NCBI RefSeq assembly: GCF_000710775.1
Contig: NZ_JOJP01000001.1
Location: 3,452,583 to 3,516,582, forward strand
Source: Endozoicomonas elysicola
GTDB taxonomy: Bacteria > Pseudomonadota > Gammaproteobacteria > Pseudomonadales > Endozoicomonadaceae
DNA: 64,000 bases
Direction: 5' to 3'
Of the stretch, positions 9,730 to 19,379 are shown in pieces. The first letter of the stretch is position 1; each line of letters starts with the position of its first letter. The notes under the pieces were generated by a model that saw only the letters and a program-made list of their open reading frames with translations, did no database searches and was not told the DNA's origin. The position numbers were made by a program, and so were the translations under genes.

Positions 9730-11445
9730 TCATACTTCCTGAAGGGCATCATTTAATGAACCAAAGAACTTCACAACCCCATCAACAGGCTTAACGCCTG
9801 CCCGAGCCAGGGTTCTCAATGGCTGGAACTGCAAATCACTGATCAGGAGCCGGGTATGATGCTTGCGGAATTGCTCAATCAATCGAGTGAGTGCAGAGAG
9901 GCCTCCAGCATCCAGCAAATAGACATTCTCCATTTGCAAAACAATCGTACTTTTATTCTGACTTAAACGACTGATCTCACCAAACACATGATCAGCGGCA
10001 GCAAAAAACAGAGGACCTTCAATTCGCAATACCGCAACATCTTCATCAAGCACTTTGTTTACATAGCGCTGATCATCCTTGATATCTCTGACCTGAATCA
10101 TTTCCGCCACTTCTTTCATAAACAGTAGTGCAGCCAGAACGACCCCAACACTGATGGCAATCACCATATCGAAGACCACTGTCAGGAAAAAGCAGACCAG
10201 AAATACCAGAACATCACTGCGTGGTGCAGTTTTCAGAAGATGAAGGGCTTTAGGTGCCTCACTCATGTTCCAGGCAACCATCAGCAGTAAAGCAGCCATA
10301 GCCGACATAGGGATGTAAGAAAGAATGCCCGTTAATGCCACCAGTGCCAGCAGGACAACTAACGCATGAATCATACCGGCAACAGGGCTTTGGGCTCCGG
10401 CTTTAACATTAGCCGCGGAACGGGCAATGGCTGCCGTCGCAGGTATCCCACCAAAGAAAGGAGTAACAATATTCCCAACCCCCTGCCCCAACAACTCACT
10501 GTTAGCACTGTGTCGTGTTCCAGTCATACCATCCAGCACAACAGCACACAGAAGAGACTCTATGGCTCCCAGCATGGCAATCGCAAAAGCGGAGGGTAAC
10601 AGCGCCTGAACTAATGACCAGCTAATGCCTAATGGCTGACCATCAGCACCTGCCTGCTGCCAGGGCCATGCAAACTCTGGAAGAACCGGGGGAATCCCCA
10701 TACCTGAAGAGCCGTCAGGCAACAGGTAATGAAAGCGGCTGCCAATGGTCTCAACATCGATACCGTAACTGCTCATAAACAGAGCCAGCACACTTCCGAT
10801 GATAACCGCCGGTAAATGAGCCGGCACAGGTAGCCGAAGTCTTGGCCACAACAGCATAACAGCCAGCGTGACAGCTGCGATCGTAAAGCTTGGCCAGTGG
10901 CTCGTTGATGCGCCACCCACCAGAACCGCAACTTTATCCCAATAATGTTCTGGCATGGCAGTAACCGTCATGCCAAAAAAATCTTTTATCTGGAGCGTGG
11001 CAATCACAACACCAATACCAGCGGTAAAACCCAGCGTAATAGACTCAGGAATATATTGAATAAGCCGCCCCAGTCGCATTAACGCCATCAATACCAGAAT
11101 GATTCCAGACATTACCGTTGCCAGTAAAAGTCCAGCAAGACCAAATTTTTCAGCAATAGGAAAGAGCAATACCACAAAGGCGGCCGTTGGGCCTGAAATG
11201 CTGTACCGGGAGCCACCCAATAGAGCAATAATAAAACCGCTGATAATCGCCGTATAAAGGCCGTACTGTGGCGGAACACCACTGGCAATCGCCAATGCCA
11301 TGGATAATGGAATCGCAATAATCCCGACGGTTAGCCCCGCCAGCAGATCACTGCCAAAACGTTTGCCAGTGTACTGTTCTGCTTTACAGGCTTGATCCAG
11401 GGCGTGGCATAATTTCAATGATAATAGATGAACTCGGTGTGGCAC
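9730..11445 (-). CDS. SulP-family inorganic anion transporter with STAS domain
   Basis: This 571-residue inner-membrane permease belongs to the SLC26/SulP family, which moves sulfate, bicarbonate, chloride or C4-dicarboxylates. The N-terminal part has the family signature region (LTVGIIAIPLSMALAIASG, then PQYGLYTAIISGFIIALLGG), and TM helices continue to about residue 430. A C-terminal STAS domain occupies about residues 445-560, with the nucleotide-loop region VYLLDAGGLSALTRLIEQF. The transported ion cannot be read from sequence. No carbonic anhydrase gene, which would suggest a bicarbonate role, is adjacent. Confidence 0.93.
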   Translation of the reverse strand: MPHRVHLLSLKLCHALDQACKAEQYTGKRFGSDLLAGLTVGIIAIPLSMALAIASGVPPQYGLYTAIISGFIIALLGGSRYSISGPTAAFVVLLFPIAEKFGLAGLLLATVMSGIILVLMALMRLGRLIQYIPESITLGFTAGIGVVIATLQIKDFFGMTVTAMPEHYWDKVAVLVGGASTSHWPSFTIAAVTLAVMLLWPRLRLPVPAHLPAVIIGSVLALFMSSYGIDVETIGSRFHYLLPDGSSGMGIPPVLPEFAWPWQQAGADGQPLGISWSLVQALLPSAFAIAMLGAIESLLCAVVLDGMTGTRHSANSELLGQGVGNIVTPFFGGIPATAAIARSAANVKAGAQSPVAGMIHALVVLLALVALTGILSYIPMSAMAALLLMVAWNMSEAPKALHLLKTAPRSDVLVFLVCFFLTVVFDMVIAISVGVVLAALLFMKEVAEMIQVRDIKDDQRYVNKVLDEDVAVLRIEGPLFFAAADHVFGEISRLSQNKSTIVLQMENVYLLDAGGLSALTRLIEQFRKHHTRLLISDLQFQPLRTLARAGVKPVDGVVKFFGSLNDALQEV

Positions 11446-11485
11446 GATAATGGCCTATCATCAGAAGATGAGGAAAAAGGTGTGG

Positions 11486-11649
11486 TAAGTAGTTGGCCAT
11501 ATGGAATCAAATATTTCTGGCTGAATGGATAGTTACAATGCAAGGCGCAAGATAGGGAGCATAGCCATAGCTATGTGACCGGAGTTGTAACGCCGCAGAG
11601 TGGCTGTCCAATAAGTCAGAAAATATGATTTCATTTGGTTAAGTACTTA
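11486..11649. repeat. MITE-like element with imperfect inverted ends
   Basis: About 33 bp at the left (from TAAGTAGTTGGCCATATGG) recur inverted at the right, with several mismatches. The interior carries a self-complementary CATAGCCATAGCTATG core, as in three other elements of this window. It is non-coding, 164 bp, and lies upstream of the SulP gene. Confidence 0.6.
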
Positions 11650-11723
11650 TGTTAGCCCCAATCTCAAATGCATTCTATGCGTATGAAAACCATTGATTTT
11701 CAACTCGACCAAATTAGCCTCAA

Positions 11724-12596
11724 TTACTGATCAACATAATTTTCCGAAATACTATGGATCAAGTCCTGCATAACAGGACCAGGTTGATGGTCAATACGCC
11801 AAAGCAAACCGACAGGCCAGCGATACACAGCCTGAGGATGGTTAAGAATGACTAGTTCCCCTGAACGTATTCCTTCAATCGCTTCAGATTTTGGACAAAC
11901 TGTCCAACCAATCCCGCGCTTGACCAGAGCCAGGGCAGACTGGTAATCAGACACCTGCCAGAAGCTATCTGATAAACGTATTTTTGAAGCGTCAGTAGAT
12001 GGATGAAGACGAGCAGATATTTGCCGGTGGCTGTTCATGTCGGTTATTTCCAACTCGTCATGATTGGACAGCGGATGCTCCCGGTGGCAAACAGCAACAA
12101 AATCGTAATGCCCGATTTGCTGACATGTGAACCGGGTTACATCCAGTTGATTAAAACCTGTGTATACAAAATCAAGCTCTCCTGATTCGACCCCGCTGAG
12201 CAACTCATCATCAAATCCTTCCTTCATGGTGATGTTAACAGCAGGGTGCTGCCGTTCTATTTCCTGTAACACATCCCATATAAAGCCTTTCTCAACACCG
12301 TGATCTACCCCAAATGCCAGACTTTCTTCATCAGGTAAATGTAAACTGGCTACTTTACGTTCCAACATCTCTGTTGTTGTCAGCAACGACCGACAAATCA
12401 TAAGCAACTTATCCCCCTCATGGGTTAGGACAGGCTTATGACCTGTTCGATCAAACAATGTTACACCCCACTCATCCTCAAGACTGCCAATCCAGTTACT
12501 GACCATTACCCGAGGCTTGCCCATTTTTTTGGCTGCCTCAGAAATAGAGCCCGACTCATGAGTTTGTAGAAACGCCTGTACTGCTTGAAGTTTCAT
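11724..12596 (-). CDS. LysR-family transcriptional regulator
   Basis: This is a 290-residue LysR-type DNA-binding regulator. The winged-helix N-terminus reads FLQTHESGSISEAAKKMGK, followed by VSNWIGSLEDEWGVTLFDR, the usual recognition helix and wing. An effector-binding periplasmic-binding-protein fold follows. The length is typical. It does not stand divergent to an obvious target. The SulP gene lies downstream on the same strand but a repeat separates them, so the regulon is unknown. Confidence 0.9.
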   Translation of the reverse strand: MKLQAVQAFLQTHESGSISEAAKKMGKPRVMVSNWIGSLEDEWGVTLFDRTGHKPVLTHEGDKLLMICRSLLTTTEMLERKVASLHLPDEESLAFGVDHGVEKGFIWDVLQEIERQHPAVNITMKEGFDDELLSGVESGELDFVYTGFNQLDVTRFTCQQIGHYDFVAVCHREHPLSNHDELEITDMNSHRQISARLHPSTDASKIRLSDSFWQVSDYQSALALVKRGIGWTVCPKSEAIEGIRSGELVILNHPQAVYRWPVGLLWRIDHQPGPVMQDLIHSISENYVDQ

Positions 12597-12647
12597 CGAA
12601 TTTTCCGTAATTACACTCAGTTAAATTATCCGTGACTGACACTATGC

Positions 12648-12833
12648 CTATGAGCTTTTTCGAATACCAATCCATTTTTCAATATCAGATTTGAACCAGT
12701 ATGAAGTATTGGTGAATGGTATTTTCATCGGCTTTGGCAGTGCCGTGACAATTTGTTTAACTTCAACTGCTCCCGTCAACTGCCGCTTAATCAATCGACC
12801 TACCTGATCCAGAGAAAGTAAACTGTCTGCCAT
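12648..12833 (-). CDS. AlpA-like small DNA-binding protein
   Basis: This 61-residue protein begins MADSLLSLDQVGRLI. The frame is open to a further Met 25 codons upstream, but this ATG fits the domain. A first helix followed by LPKPMKIPFTNTSYWF and KSDIEKWIG resembles the AlpA/MerR-like winged-helix fold of prophage regulators and excisionases, where a fPkPvkl...wr.seiekWl pattern is usual. Role inferred only: regulator or excisionase left from a mobile element. No phage genes lie next to it. Confidence 0.55.
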   Translation of the reverse strand: MADSLLSLDQVGRLIKRQLTGAVEVKQIVTALPKPMKIPFTNTSYWFKSDIEKWIGIRKSS

Positions 12834-13192
12834 CACTACCACTCCATTCTGAACTGTACTTATTTCTACACATGACATTGCTACGAAAATAGCTGTATCG
12901 AACTGCAATATCCGATATTGCTAGAGATGATATCTTCAATTATTTGAACACTAAGGCTCTCTTAATTGACTCACCTGAATACAGCCCTATTCTGCTACCG
13001 TTCTGTTGCTTAAGTCACATCAGAATCTGTTATGAAATTATGACAGTGCAGAAAAGTTGAAGAATACCTACCCAAACCGTTCTTCTTTATTTGGCTCTTA
13101 CATACAAGCTCTGGCTGGAAAATATTGCACAACGCTAACCACTTACATAAAATCTGCAGATTTATTTTCATATGGCCTGACGCCGACCTTAT

Positions 13193-13708
13193 ATGCCAAA
13201 CATTCAGCAATACAATTTCACCTATAACGACATTCATAACACCATTCGCAATACAGCAAAAACCATTGCAGAAACCGGTTTTGAGCCCGATTTCCTGCTG
13301 GCCATTGGTGGTGGAGGCCTGATACCTGCACGCATCATGCGCACCTACATCAACCGTCCAATTTTGATCGTCTCCCTTTCCCGTTACAGTGATGAGACTG
13401 GAACGGCACCTTCCAGCCAGCCTATCAAACTGCAATGGCTGGAAACAGATATTGACCTGACTGGTAAAAAAGTACTGGTTATTGATGAAGTAGACGATGA
13501 AAGAACAACGTTGGAGTTTACGCTTCAGCACTTGTTCGAAAGCCATCCCGGTGCCGAGTTTTCTGCTTTTGTAGTACACAACAAAAAGAAAGAGAAAAAG
13601 GGTCAGTTACCAGAACAGCTTAAGCACTTCTTTGTAGGTGAAGAGATCGAAGATTACTGGATCAACTACGCATGGGATGCTGATAATATCGATATGTTTG
13701 GCAAGTAA
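13193..13708 (+). CDS. phosphoribosyltransferase (purine salvage type)
   Basis: This 171-residue cytosolic protein belongs to the type I PRTase family, which transfers ribose-5-phosphate from PRPP to a base. The PRPP-binding motif is VLVIDEVDDERTTLEF, with the paired acidic residues. An upstream PPi loop is visible at FLLAIGGGGLIPARIM. It resembles the xanthine/hypoxanthine-type proteins annotated simply as phosphoribosyltransferase. The base specificity is unknown. It ends at a shared terminator with the converging aroC. Confidence 0.85.
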   Translation: MPNIQQYNFTYNDIHNTIRNTAKTIAETGFEPDFLLAIGGGGLIPARIMRTYINRPILIVSLSRYSDETGTAPSSQPIKLQWLETDIDLTGKKVLVIDEVDDERTTLEFTLQHLFESHPGAEFSAFVVHNKKKEKKGQLPEQLKHFFVGEEIEDYWINYAWDADNIDMFGK

Positions 13709-13730
13709 ACACTTATGAGCAGAAAATAAA

Positions 13731-13754
13731 AAAGGCTTCCTTATGGAAGCCTTT
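13731..13754. terminator. bidirectional terminator between PRTase gene and aroC
   Basis: A perfect 10-bp stem (AAAGGCTTCC at 13731-13740 and its complement at 13745-13754) closes a TTAT loop, flanked by an A-rich run on the left and a T-rich run on the right, as expected for intrinsic termination in both directions. Confidence 0.9.
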
Positions 13755-13766
13755 CTTTTAACTGTA

Positions 13767-14849
13767 TTAAATGACGGGAGCAGGACTGACGACATCTGCA
13801 TTCTGTGCCCGATGCCTCATAAAATGATCCATCAGAGTAATCGCCATCATCGCTTCGGCAATGGGAACCGCCCGAATCCCGACGCAAGGATCATGACGCC
13901 CTTTCGTGACCACTTCAACCGGCTCGCCTTGCATGTTAATGGACTTGCCTGGAGTGGTAATGCTTGAGGTTGGTTTCAGGGCAATATGAGCAATAACATC
14001 CTGACCTGAACTGATACCACCTAACGTCCCACCACTATGATTTGAAAGAAAGCCATCTGGCGTCATTTCATCACGATGATCCGTTCCATTCTGGCTGACA
14101 CTGGCAAAACCATCACCAATTTCAACCCCCTTCACGGCATTAATACTCATTAATGAGTGAGCCAGATCCGCATCAAGACGATCAAAAACCGGCTCTCCCA
14201 GTCCTGGTGGCACACCGGTTGCCATCACGGAGACTCTGGCACCAACAGAGTTACCTTCTGAACGAAGACGGGTAATCAGCGCTTCCATTTCTGGCACCTT
14301 GCCAGCATCCGGTGAGAAGAACGGATTATTTCTGATTTCCTTCTGGTCAAACTGCTCAATACTGATGTCACCTATCTGGGATAACCAGCCAATAATTTCA
14401 ATGCCCTGAGATTGCAGAAACTTACGGGCAATAGCCCCTGCAGCAACCCGCATGGCCGTTTCTCTGGCTGAAGATCGCCCACCACCCCGGTAATCTCGAA
14501 CACCGTACTTATGGGTATAGGTGTAATCAGCATGCCCGGGCCTGAACAGGTCTTTAATATTGGAATAATCTTTGGAACGCTGATCCTGGTTTTCGATCAA
14601 CAGACCAATGGGGGCTCCGGTAGTTACACCTTCAAAAACACCCGAGAGAATTTTTACCTGATCCGGTTCACGACGCTGGGTAGTAAACTTGGAAGTACCG
14701 GGTTTTCGCCGATCCAGATCACCCTGAAGATCAGCTTCAGCCAACGGTATCCCGGGCGGGCAACCATCGACAATACAGCCCAGAGCCAGACCATGGGACT
14801 CACCAAAGGTAGTGACCCTGAACAGCTGTCCTATACTATTTCCTGCCAT
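13767..14849 (-). CDS. aroC: chorismate synthase
   Basis: AroC makes chorismate from 5-enolpyruvylshikimate-3-phosphate, the last step of the shikimate pathway, using reduced FMN. At 360 residues it has the usual length. It begins [20 protein letters not shown] and carries the signatures [40 protein letters not shown] and [11 protein letters not shown]. It follows prmB on the same strand, a common gammaproteobacterial arrangement, although a hairpin separates them. Confidence 0.98.
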   Translation of the reverse strand: MAGNSIGQLFRVTTFGESHGLALGCIVDGCPPGIPLAEADLQGDLDRRKPGTSKFTTQRREPDQVKILSGVFEGVTTGAPIGLLIENQDQRSKDYSNIKDLFRPGHADYTYTHKYGVRDYRGGGRSSARETAMRVAAGAIARKFLQSQGIEIIGWLSQIGDISIEQFDQKEIRNNPFFSPDAGKVPEMEALITRLRSEGNSVGARVSVMATGVPPGLGEPVFDRLDADLAHSLMSINAVKGVEIGDGFASVSQNGTDHRDEMTPDGFLSNHSGGTLGGISSGQDVIAHIALKPTSSITTPGKSINMQGEPVEVVTKGRHDPCVGIRAVPIAEAMMAITLMDHFMRHRAQNADVVSPAPVI

Positions 14850-14897
14850 ACTTAAGCGATCTCATTCTTATTTTCAGAAAATTCTAAAAAAAGGGTT

Positions 14898-14918
14898 AAA
14901 GCCCCCTTAAAGGGCTTT
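14898..14918 (-). terminator. terminator at end of prmB
   Basis: On the minus strand AAAGCCC (14918-14912) pairs with GGGCTTT (14904-14898) and AACCC plus seven Ts follow. The hairpin overlaps the last bases of prmB. Confidence 0.7.
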
Positions 14919-15899
14919 TAACCGGTTCTTAAACAACGACTGATACTTTCTACAATCCTCAGCGGACAGAACCAGAACGCCATGGCCACCTTTTTCAAAG
15001 TCCGGCCAGACAAAAGGTACTTCCGGATACTCATCCTGCAATGCCCATTGACTGTTACCTACTTCCAATACCAGCAATCCCTGCTCATCCAGGAAGTCGC
15101 CGGCCTGAGCCAGAATGGAGCGGGCAAAATCAAGCCCATCATCACCGGCAGCCAATCCAAGCTCTGGCTCATGGGTGAACTCTTCCGGCATATCGGACAT
15201 ATCTTCAGCATCCACATAAGGTGGATTGCTCAAAATCAGTTGATACCTGGGTCGTTCGGGCAAAGCATCGAAAAACTCAAACAGATCTGATTTTATTGCC
15301 TGAACTCTTCCCCATAGTTCATGGCGATCAATATTAATATTGGCAACTTCCAGGGCATCCTCTGAAATATCCAATAAATCTACCTGGGACTCAGGAAAAG
15401 CATGAGATGTCGCAATACCAATACAACCGGAGCCAGAACACAGGTCGAGTACACGACTGACCTCCACATCCCCCAGCCATGGCTGGAACTGCTGAAGAAT
15501 GAGTTCGGCAATGGGAGAGCGGGGAACCAGAACCCGTTCATCCACATAAAAAGGCATATCGCAGAACCACGCCTGATTGACAAGATAGGCCAGAGGTTTA
15601 CGACTGGCTGCCCGCTCTTCAATCAGATTGGCAAGTTTGTCACGCTCACGATGCGTTAAACGACTGTCAAGATAGCTGTCGGGAAGATCCCAGGGCAACT
15701 GCAATACCTGGAAGACCAGATGAAGGGATTCATCCAGGGCATTATCACTGCCATGGCCAAAGAACAGACCCGCTTCGTTAAAACGGGTCGCTCCCCAGCG
15801 TACAAAGTCTCGAATCGACACCAGTCCTTCGCAGGACTCATTGGAACCTGTCACATTTGCTCCTTCGGACTCGATAGAACTCTGTAGTTCAAGATGCAT
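14907..15899 (-). CDS. prmB: ribosomal protein L3 N5-glutamine methyltransferase
   Basis: PrmB methylates a glutamine of ribosomal protein L3. The 330-residue protein has the PrmB N-terminal helical domain ([19 protein letters not shown], then [11 protein letters not shown]), the SAM-binding [14 protein letters not shown] and the catalytic [14 protein letters not shown] loop that recognises the glutamine. The NPPY motif plus the WFC...[12 protein letters not shown] signature separates it from the release-factor enzyme PrmC. The first 25 residues (to about SNESCEGL) extend beyond the E. coli protein and may reflect an upstream start call. Confidence 0.95.
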   Translation of the reverse strand: MHLELQSSIESEGANVTGSNESCEGLVSIRDFVRWGATRFNEAGLFFGHGSDNALDESLHLVFQVLQLPWDLPDSYLDSRLTHRERDKLANLIEERAASRKPLAYLVNQAWFCDMPFYVDERVLVPRSPIAELILQQFQPWLGDVEVSRVLDLCSGSGCIGIATSHAFPESQVDLLDISEDALEVANINIDRHELWGRVQAIKSDLFEFFDALPERPRYQLILSNPPYVDAEDMSDMPEEFTHEPELGLAAGDDGLDFARSILAQAGDFLDEQGLLVLEVGNSQWALQDEYPEVPFVWPDFEKGGHGVLVLSAEDCRKYQSLFKNRLKAL

Positions 15900-15977
15900 C
15901 GAATCCTTACTGCCTCATATAGGTGGCATAAAATAGCATATTAAGTGGTCGCGGTTAACGACTGTTTAAATGTTAAC

Positions 15978-16238
15978 TAGGGGGCGTTCTCAGTTAGCCA
16001 TGAGACCAGTTGATCACACAAGCACTCAGGCAAGGCGAACGGCGCAGAGCATGGTGATTCCATGTTCAAGTTGTTCAACGCGGCATGAGTGTTTGTGCGA
16101 TCAACCCGAAGGGCCGTCCATGATTTGCGCCATACCGCGTTACTCACTGCTTGAGGAATAGCCACACCGCGCAGTTCGCGCCTTACCTGACGAAAATCAT
16201 GGGCGGCTGGCCACATGTCTAATTGAGAACGTCCCCTA
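15978..16238. repeat. MITE with about 20-bp terminal inverted repeats
   Basis: The left end TAGGGGGCGTTCTCAGTTAG recurs inverted at 16219-16238 with two mismatches. Both ends begin with TA, so a TA target duplication is possible. The 261-bp interior has open frames on both strands but none resembles a protein. A solitary related end (AGGGGGCGCTCTCAA) is present at about 46025. Confidence 0.65.
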
Positions 16239-16287
16239 ATACCATTTTCACCTTCCAACCATGAGCTACAGGATAAAAAACACCTAT

Positions 16288-17004
16288 TTAATCAGACAGA
16301 TAGTACTCAACGGTAGAAACAACCCTGACTTTCTTGATATGGGGGTTGTTACGGTCACGGGTGCTAATAGAAAACTGCCCCTGGGAAGCTCTTTTGATTT
16401 TGCCAAGCTTACTTTCTGAATCAGTAGCAAACTTCTCTGCTACCTCCCTGGCTTTTCGGGTTGCCTCTTCAATCATTTCTGGCTTCACATCATTCAACCG
16501 AGTGAAGAGATACTCAGGCTGCGAACCGTAATTGCCACCCGTAAACACAATCCCTTCCTTGCCCAGTTCAGAGAGCCTGCTCATTACTGAGCGCACTACC
16601 ACAATATTTTGCGAGTAGACCGTAATCGTTTGCAGTGCCGTATAGCGGAACTCGGGACGACTGCTGTTGCCATACTGGTTAGCTGACTTATCCGTAATAT
16701 CAGGTGACATCAGACTGATTTCATCAGAAGCGATACCACTTTTCTCCAAAAAAGCCTTAATCCTGCCGTTATTGTTATCAATCGAAGCATAGAGAGACTT
16801 CAGATCATTGTCTGCAGCTGAGTACTGAATGGGCCAGATGACAATATCCGCCTGATACTCCCGCTCAGATAACCCCTTTACCGTGACACTTCGCTCATAC
16901 TGCTTGTAATCAATGGCAGCATTCGCCATCAGATACCCCAGACAGGAAAGCCCCAGAAAAACAGATATGCCCAGTATCAGGGCACTGACTCTATCGGTAC
17001 TCAT
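16288..17004 (-). CDS. SIMPL-domain (DUF541) exported protein
   Basis: This 238-residue protein starts with one N-terminal hydrophobic segment (LILGISVFLGLSCLGYLMA), an uncleaved anchor or signal peptide, and continues as a SIMPL/DUF541 domain of the YggE type. VTVKGLSEREYQADIVIWPI is the characteristic first strand. E. coli YggE is linked to oxidative stress protection, but the molecular activity of the family is unknown. It is likely periplasmic. No operon partner: a terminator-like GC stem (17043-17059) separates it from the LysR gene upstream. Confidence 0.85.
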   Translation of the reverse strand: MSTDRVSALILGISVFLGLSCLGYLMANAAIDYKQYERSVTVKGLSEREYQADIVIWPIQYSAADNDLKSLYASIDNNNGRIKAFLEKSGIASDEISLMSPDITDKSANQYGNSSRPEFRYTALQTITVYSQNIVVVRSVMSRLSELGKEGIVFTGGNYGSQPEYLFTRLNDVKPEMIEEATRKAREVAEKFATDSESKLGKIKRASQGQFSISTRDRNNPHIKKVRVVSTVEYYLSD

Positions 17005-17042
17005 GGTTGTTACACCTGATGTTTTTGTTTAAAAAATAACGA

Positions 17043-17059
17043 GCCCCGTCCTTGGGGGC
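17043..17059 (-). terminator. GC-rich hairpin downstream of LysR gene
   Basis: On the minus strand GCCCC pairs with GGGGC around a 7-nt loop, followed within a few bases by a TTATTTTTT run. Confidence 0.5.
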
Positions 17060-17100
17060 CTTGATATAAGTTTGCCTTGGTAAATTATCAGATTTAGCGT

Positions 17101-18009
17101 CTATGTCATCTCATTTACCAGATAATCAATGAAACAGCGAAGCTGAGCCGGCATATACCTTGATCTGGGGTACTGAATATTAATCTTGCCCTGATAATTC
17201 CCCATCACTTTCCAGTCTGCAAGCACTTGCACAATTTTTCCGTCCCGCAATGCAGGCTCAGCCGTAAAGCTTGGCAACATCCCAATCCCAAGCCCCTGCA
17301 GAATACCATTTAACCGCATTTCGGTATGATTCACCGCATACTGACCATCCACAGTAACCCGGACTTTCTGATCCCCGTAAACAAACCCCCACTGGTTATC
17401 ATCAGTCTTCTCTCCCAGGTAGAGGCAGTTATGTCTGACCAGATCTTTGGGATGCTCAGGCGTTCCAAATTGATGCAAATACTCCGGGCTTGCGCAGAGC
17501 TGCAGCTCTACCTGCCCCAGAGAACGTGAAACCAGCCCCTCTGTTGGGCTATCGGTAATGCGGAAGATCGCATCCACTTCATCCTTAATCGGATCCACAT
17601 AATAATCCGTTATCTTCAGTTTGAGGCGAATATTGGGGTACTGGGCCAGGAAAGGAAAAATCAGGGGTTCGAGAACCTGTTTTCCAAATGCTTTTGGCAC
17701 CGCTATTCGGAGATAACCTGCAGGATCCGATTCATCGTAACTCGAGGCATGAACGGCCTCTCTGGCTGAGTCCAGCATAACACGACAGTAATCATACGTT
17801 GCCTTACCGGATTCACTGATCCCGACCTGTCGCGTCGTTCTTTCCAGCAATTTTATTGAGAGGGCTGATTCCAGTCTCGAGATTTGTCGGCTCACAGCTG
17901 AAGGTGTGACTCCAAGCTTCTTTCCAGCAGCAGTGAAACTGCCGCAGTCAACGACTGTGACAAAAACAGCCAGATCTGGCATGAGCGATATCAGTTTATT
18001 TGTGTCCAT
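17101..18009 (-). CDS. LysR-family regulator, divergent to the synthetase/dioxygenase cluster
   Basis: This is a 302-residue LysR regulator. The helix-turn-helix reads SFTAAGKKLGVTPSAVSRQI, followed by SRLESALSIKLLER, then a substrate-binding-like effector domain of the CrgA/PP-type subfamily. It is transcribed away from the argininosuccinate-synthase-like gene across a 114-bp spacer, the standard geometry for a LysR protein that controls its divergent neighbour. I therefore infer that it regulates the cluster at 18124-21092, with the inducer unknown. Confidence 0.9.
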   Translation of the reverse strand: MDTNKLISLMPDLAVFVTVVDCGSFTAAGKKLGVTPSAVSRQISRLESALSIKLLERTTRQVGISESGKATYDYCRVMLDSAREAVHASSYDESDPAGYLRIAVPKAFGKQVLEPLIFPFLAQYPNIRLKLKITDYYVDPIKDEVDAIFRITDSPTEGLVSRSLGQVELQLCASPEYLHQFGTPEHPKDLVRHNCLYLGEKTDDNQWGFVYGDQKVRVTVDGQYAVNHTEMRLNGILQGLGIGMLPSFTAEPALRDGKIVQVLADWKVMGNYQGKINIQYPRSRYMPAQLRCFIDYLVNEMT

Positions 18010-18123
18010 ACATCAAAAATCATGTTCTTTTAGAGGTCATTATAAACATGGAAAGCATTAGTTAGCATAAGCATTAAAATTTGCAACCGGATACTGCAAA
18101 TAAAGTACATCAGGAGTAATGGC

Positions 18124-19314
18124 ATGAGAAAAATCAGAAGTATTCAGGATTTGTCGTTTGTTGCTGACCAGACAGACCATGCACTCACACTTTTCAGCGG
18201 CGGCCTTGACAGCACCTATATTTTGAAAGTCCTGAGCACCATGAATATCAAGGTGACGGCACTGGCTGTTGATCTTGGTGACGGTATTGACAGAGCAAGA
18301 CTTCAATCGATAACCGAGCACTATGGGGCCGACCTAATTATTGAAAATGCCACTGAACAGTTTATTGAAAGTGCAGTCATTCCAGCCATTCAGGCTCAGG
18401 CTCAGGCAATGTATATGAATATGTACCCGGTCAGTTCTTCCCTGTCACGCCCGGTTATAGCCCGCATAGCTGTAAAGACTGCAGCTAAACTGGGTTGTGG
18501 AGCTATTGTTCATACAGCAAACCAGTCGCAAAACAGTTTGCGCCGTCTTAATGGTGCCATAAAGCATAGTGGTTACCGTGGTTTTTATGGCTCCCCCTAC
18601 GAATACAGTGCGATTACCCGCACGGAAAAGGCCTCACAACTGTCCATTTCCTGTATGCAGGATCAGCGTCAGGGGGATGTCAGCAGTGACAGTAATCTCT
18701 GGTGCAGAGAATATGAATCTGGAGTGTTAGACAATCCAGAAGATTTTATGATTCCAGAGTCTCTGTTTCTCTGGTCACAGGAAAACCCATCGAAACAGAT
18801 TTCAGAAGCATCCCACCAGGTTCGCATTACTTTCCGTGAAGGGATTCCGGTTTCGGTTAATGAGCAGCCAATGCCCGTAGCTGAATTGATCAAGTTTCTT
18901 AACACCCGGGTAGGTGCCTACAAAATTGGCAGATACCTTGGACTGGAACATCTTGATCAGGATGAAAAAGTGTTGGAAATCCGGGAAGCCCCGGCAGCCA
19001 GAATGCTGATGGAAGCCTATAAGCACCTGGAAATGGCTGCCCTGCCGACCGGTTATCTGAACTACAAAAATCAGCAGGAGCAAATATGGACAATGGAGGC
19101 CGTCGAGGGTCGCTGGGGTAGCCCTCTGCAACAGGCGTCACGGGCATTTATTCAGTCATCAACTGAGAAAGTTTCAGGTTCCGTCACTTACAAGCTCGAA
19201 AAAGGCATGGCAACAGCGGTCTCTATCGTTGCCAGAGAAGCACTCTACCTTACCGATCGAGACCTCTGGGAAGTTCAGGCAGCCCGGGAGAGGAGCCAAC
19301 GCACACTGTCCTGA
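18124..19314 (+). CDS. argininosuccinate synthase-like ATP-dependent ligase
   Basis: This 396-residue enzyme is related to argininosuccinate synthase (ATP-pyrophosphatase fold), which joins citrulline and aspartate through an adenylated ureido intermediate. The PP-loop FSGGLDSTYIL is at residues 25-35, and SSSLSRPVIARIAVKTAAK corresponds to the GTSLARPxIA segment of ArgG. The region that in ArgG reads HGxTGKGNDQVRFE is instead HTANQSQNSLRRLN, so the substrate pocket is changed. An AGGAG site lies 7 bases before the ATG. It leads a probable operon with a dioxygenase and an exporter, which argues for specialised metabolism rather than arginine synthesis. The stop codon lies in a repeat end (19313-19341). 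Confidence 0.8.
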   Translation: MRKIRSIQDLSFVADQTDHALTLFSGGLDSTYILKVLSTMNIKVTALAVDLGDGIDRARLQSITEHYGADLIIENATEQFIESAVIPAIQAQAQAMYMNMYPVSSSLSRPVIARIAVKTAAKLGCGAIVHTANQSQNSLRRLNGAIKHSGYRGFYGSPYEYSAITRTEKASQLSISCMQDQRQGDVSSDSNLWCREYESGVLDNPEDFMIPESLFLWSQENPSKQISEASHQVRITFREGIPVSVNEQPMPVAELIKFLNTRVGAYKIGRYLGLEHLDQDEKVLEIREAPAARMLMEAYKHLEMAALPTGYLNYKNQQEQIWTMEAVEGRWGSPLQQASRAFIQSSTEKVSGSVTYKLEKGMATAVSIVAREALYLTDRDLWEVQAARERSQRTLS

Positions 19315-19341
19315 GCACGTAACAAAACGTCAACAGGCCCT
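19313..19341. repeat. solo end of the GGGCCTGTTGACGTTT repeat
   Basis: The sequence matches the right end of the inverted-repeat element at 22978-23170 over about 29 bp with two differences. It begins at the stop codon of the preceding gene, whose TGA lies in the repeat's CTGAGCACG. Confidence 0.6.
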
Positions 19342-19379
19342 AACCCGATAACACCAATAATAATCAAAGGGAAATAGAC

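Noticed and set aside
15977-16258. 93-codon minus-strand frame and an overlapping 63-codon plus frame
   Set aside because: Both lie inside the inverted-repeat element 15978-16238 and appear to be chance frames in a repeat.
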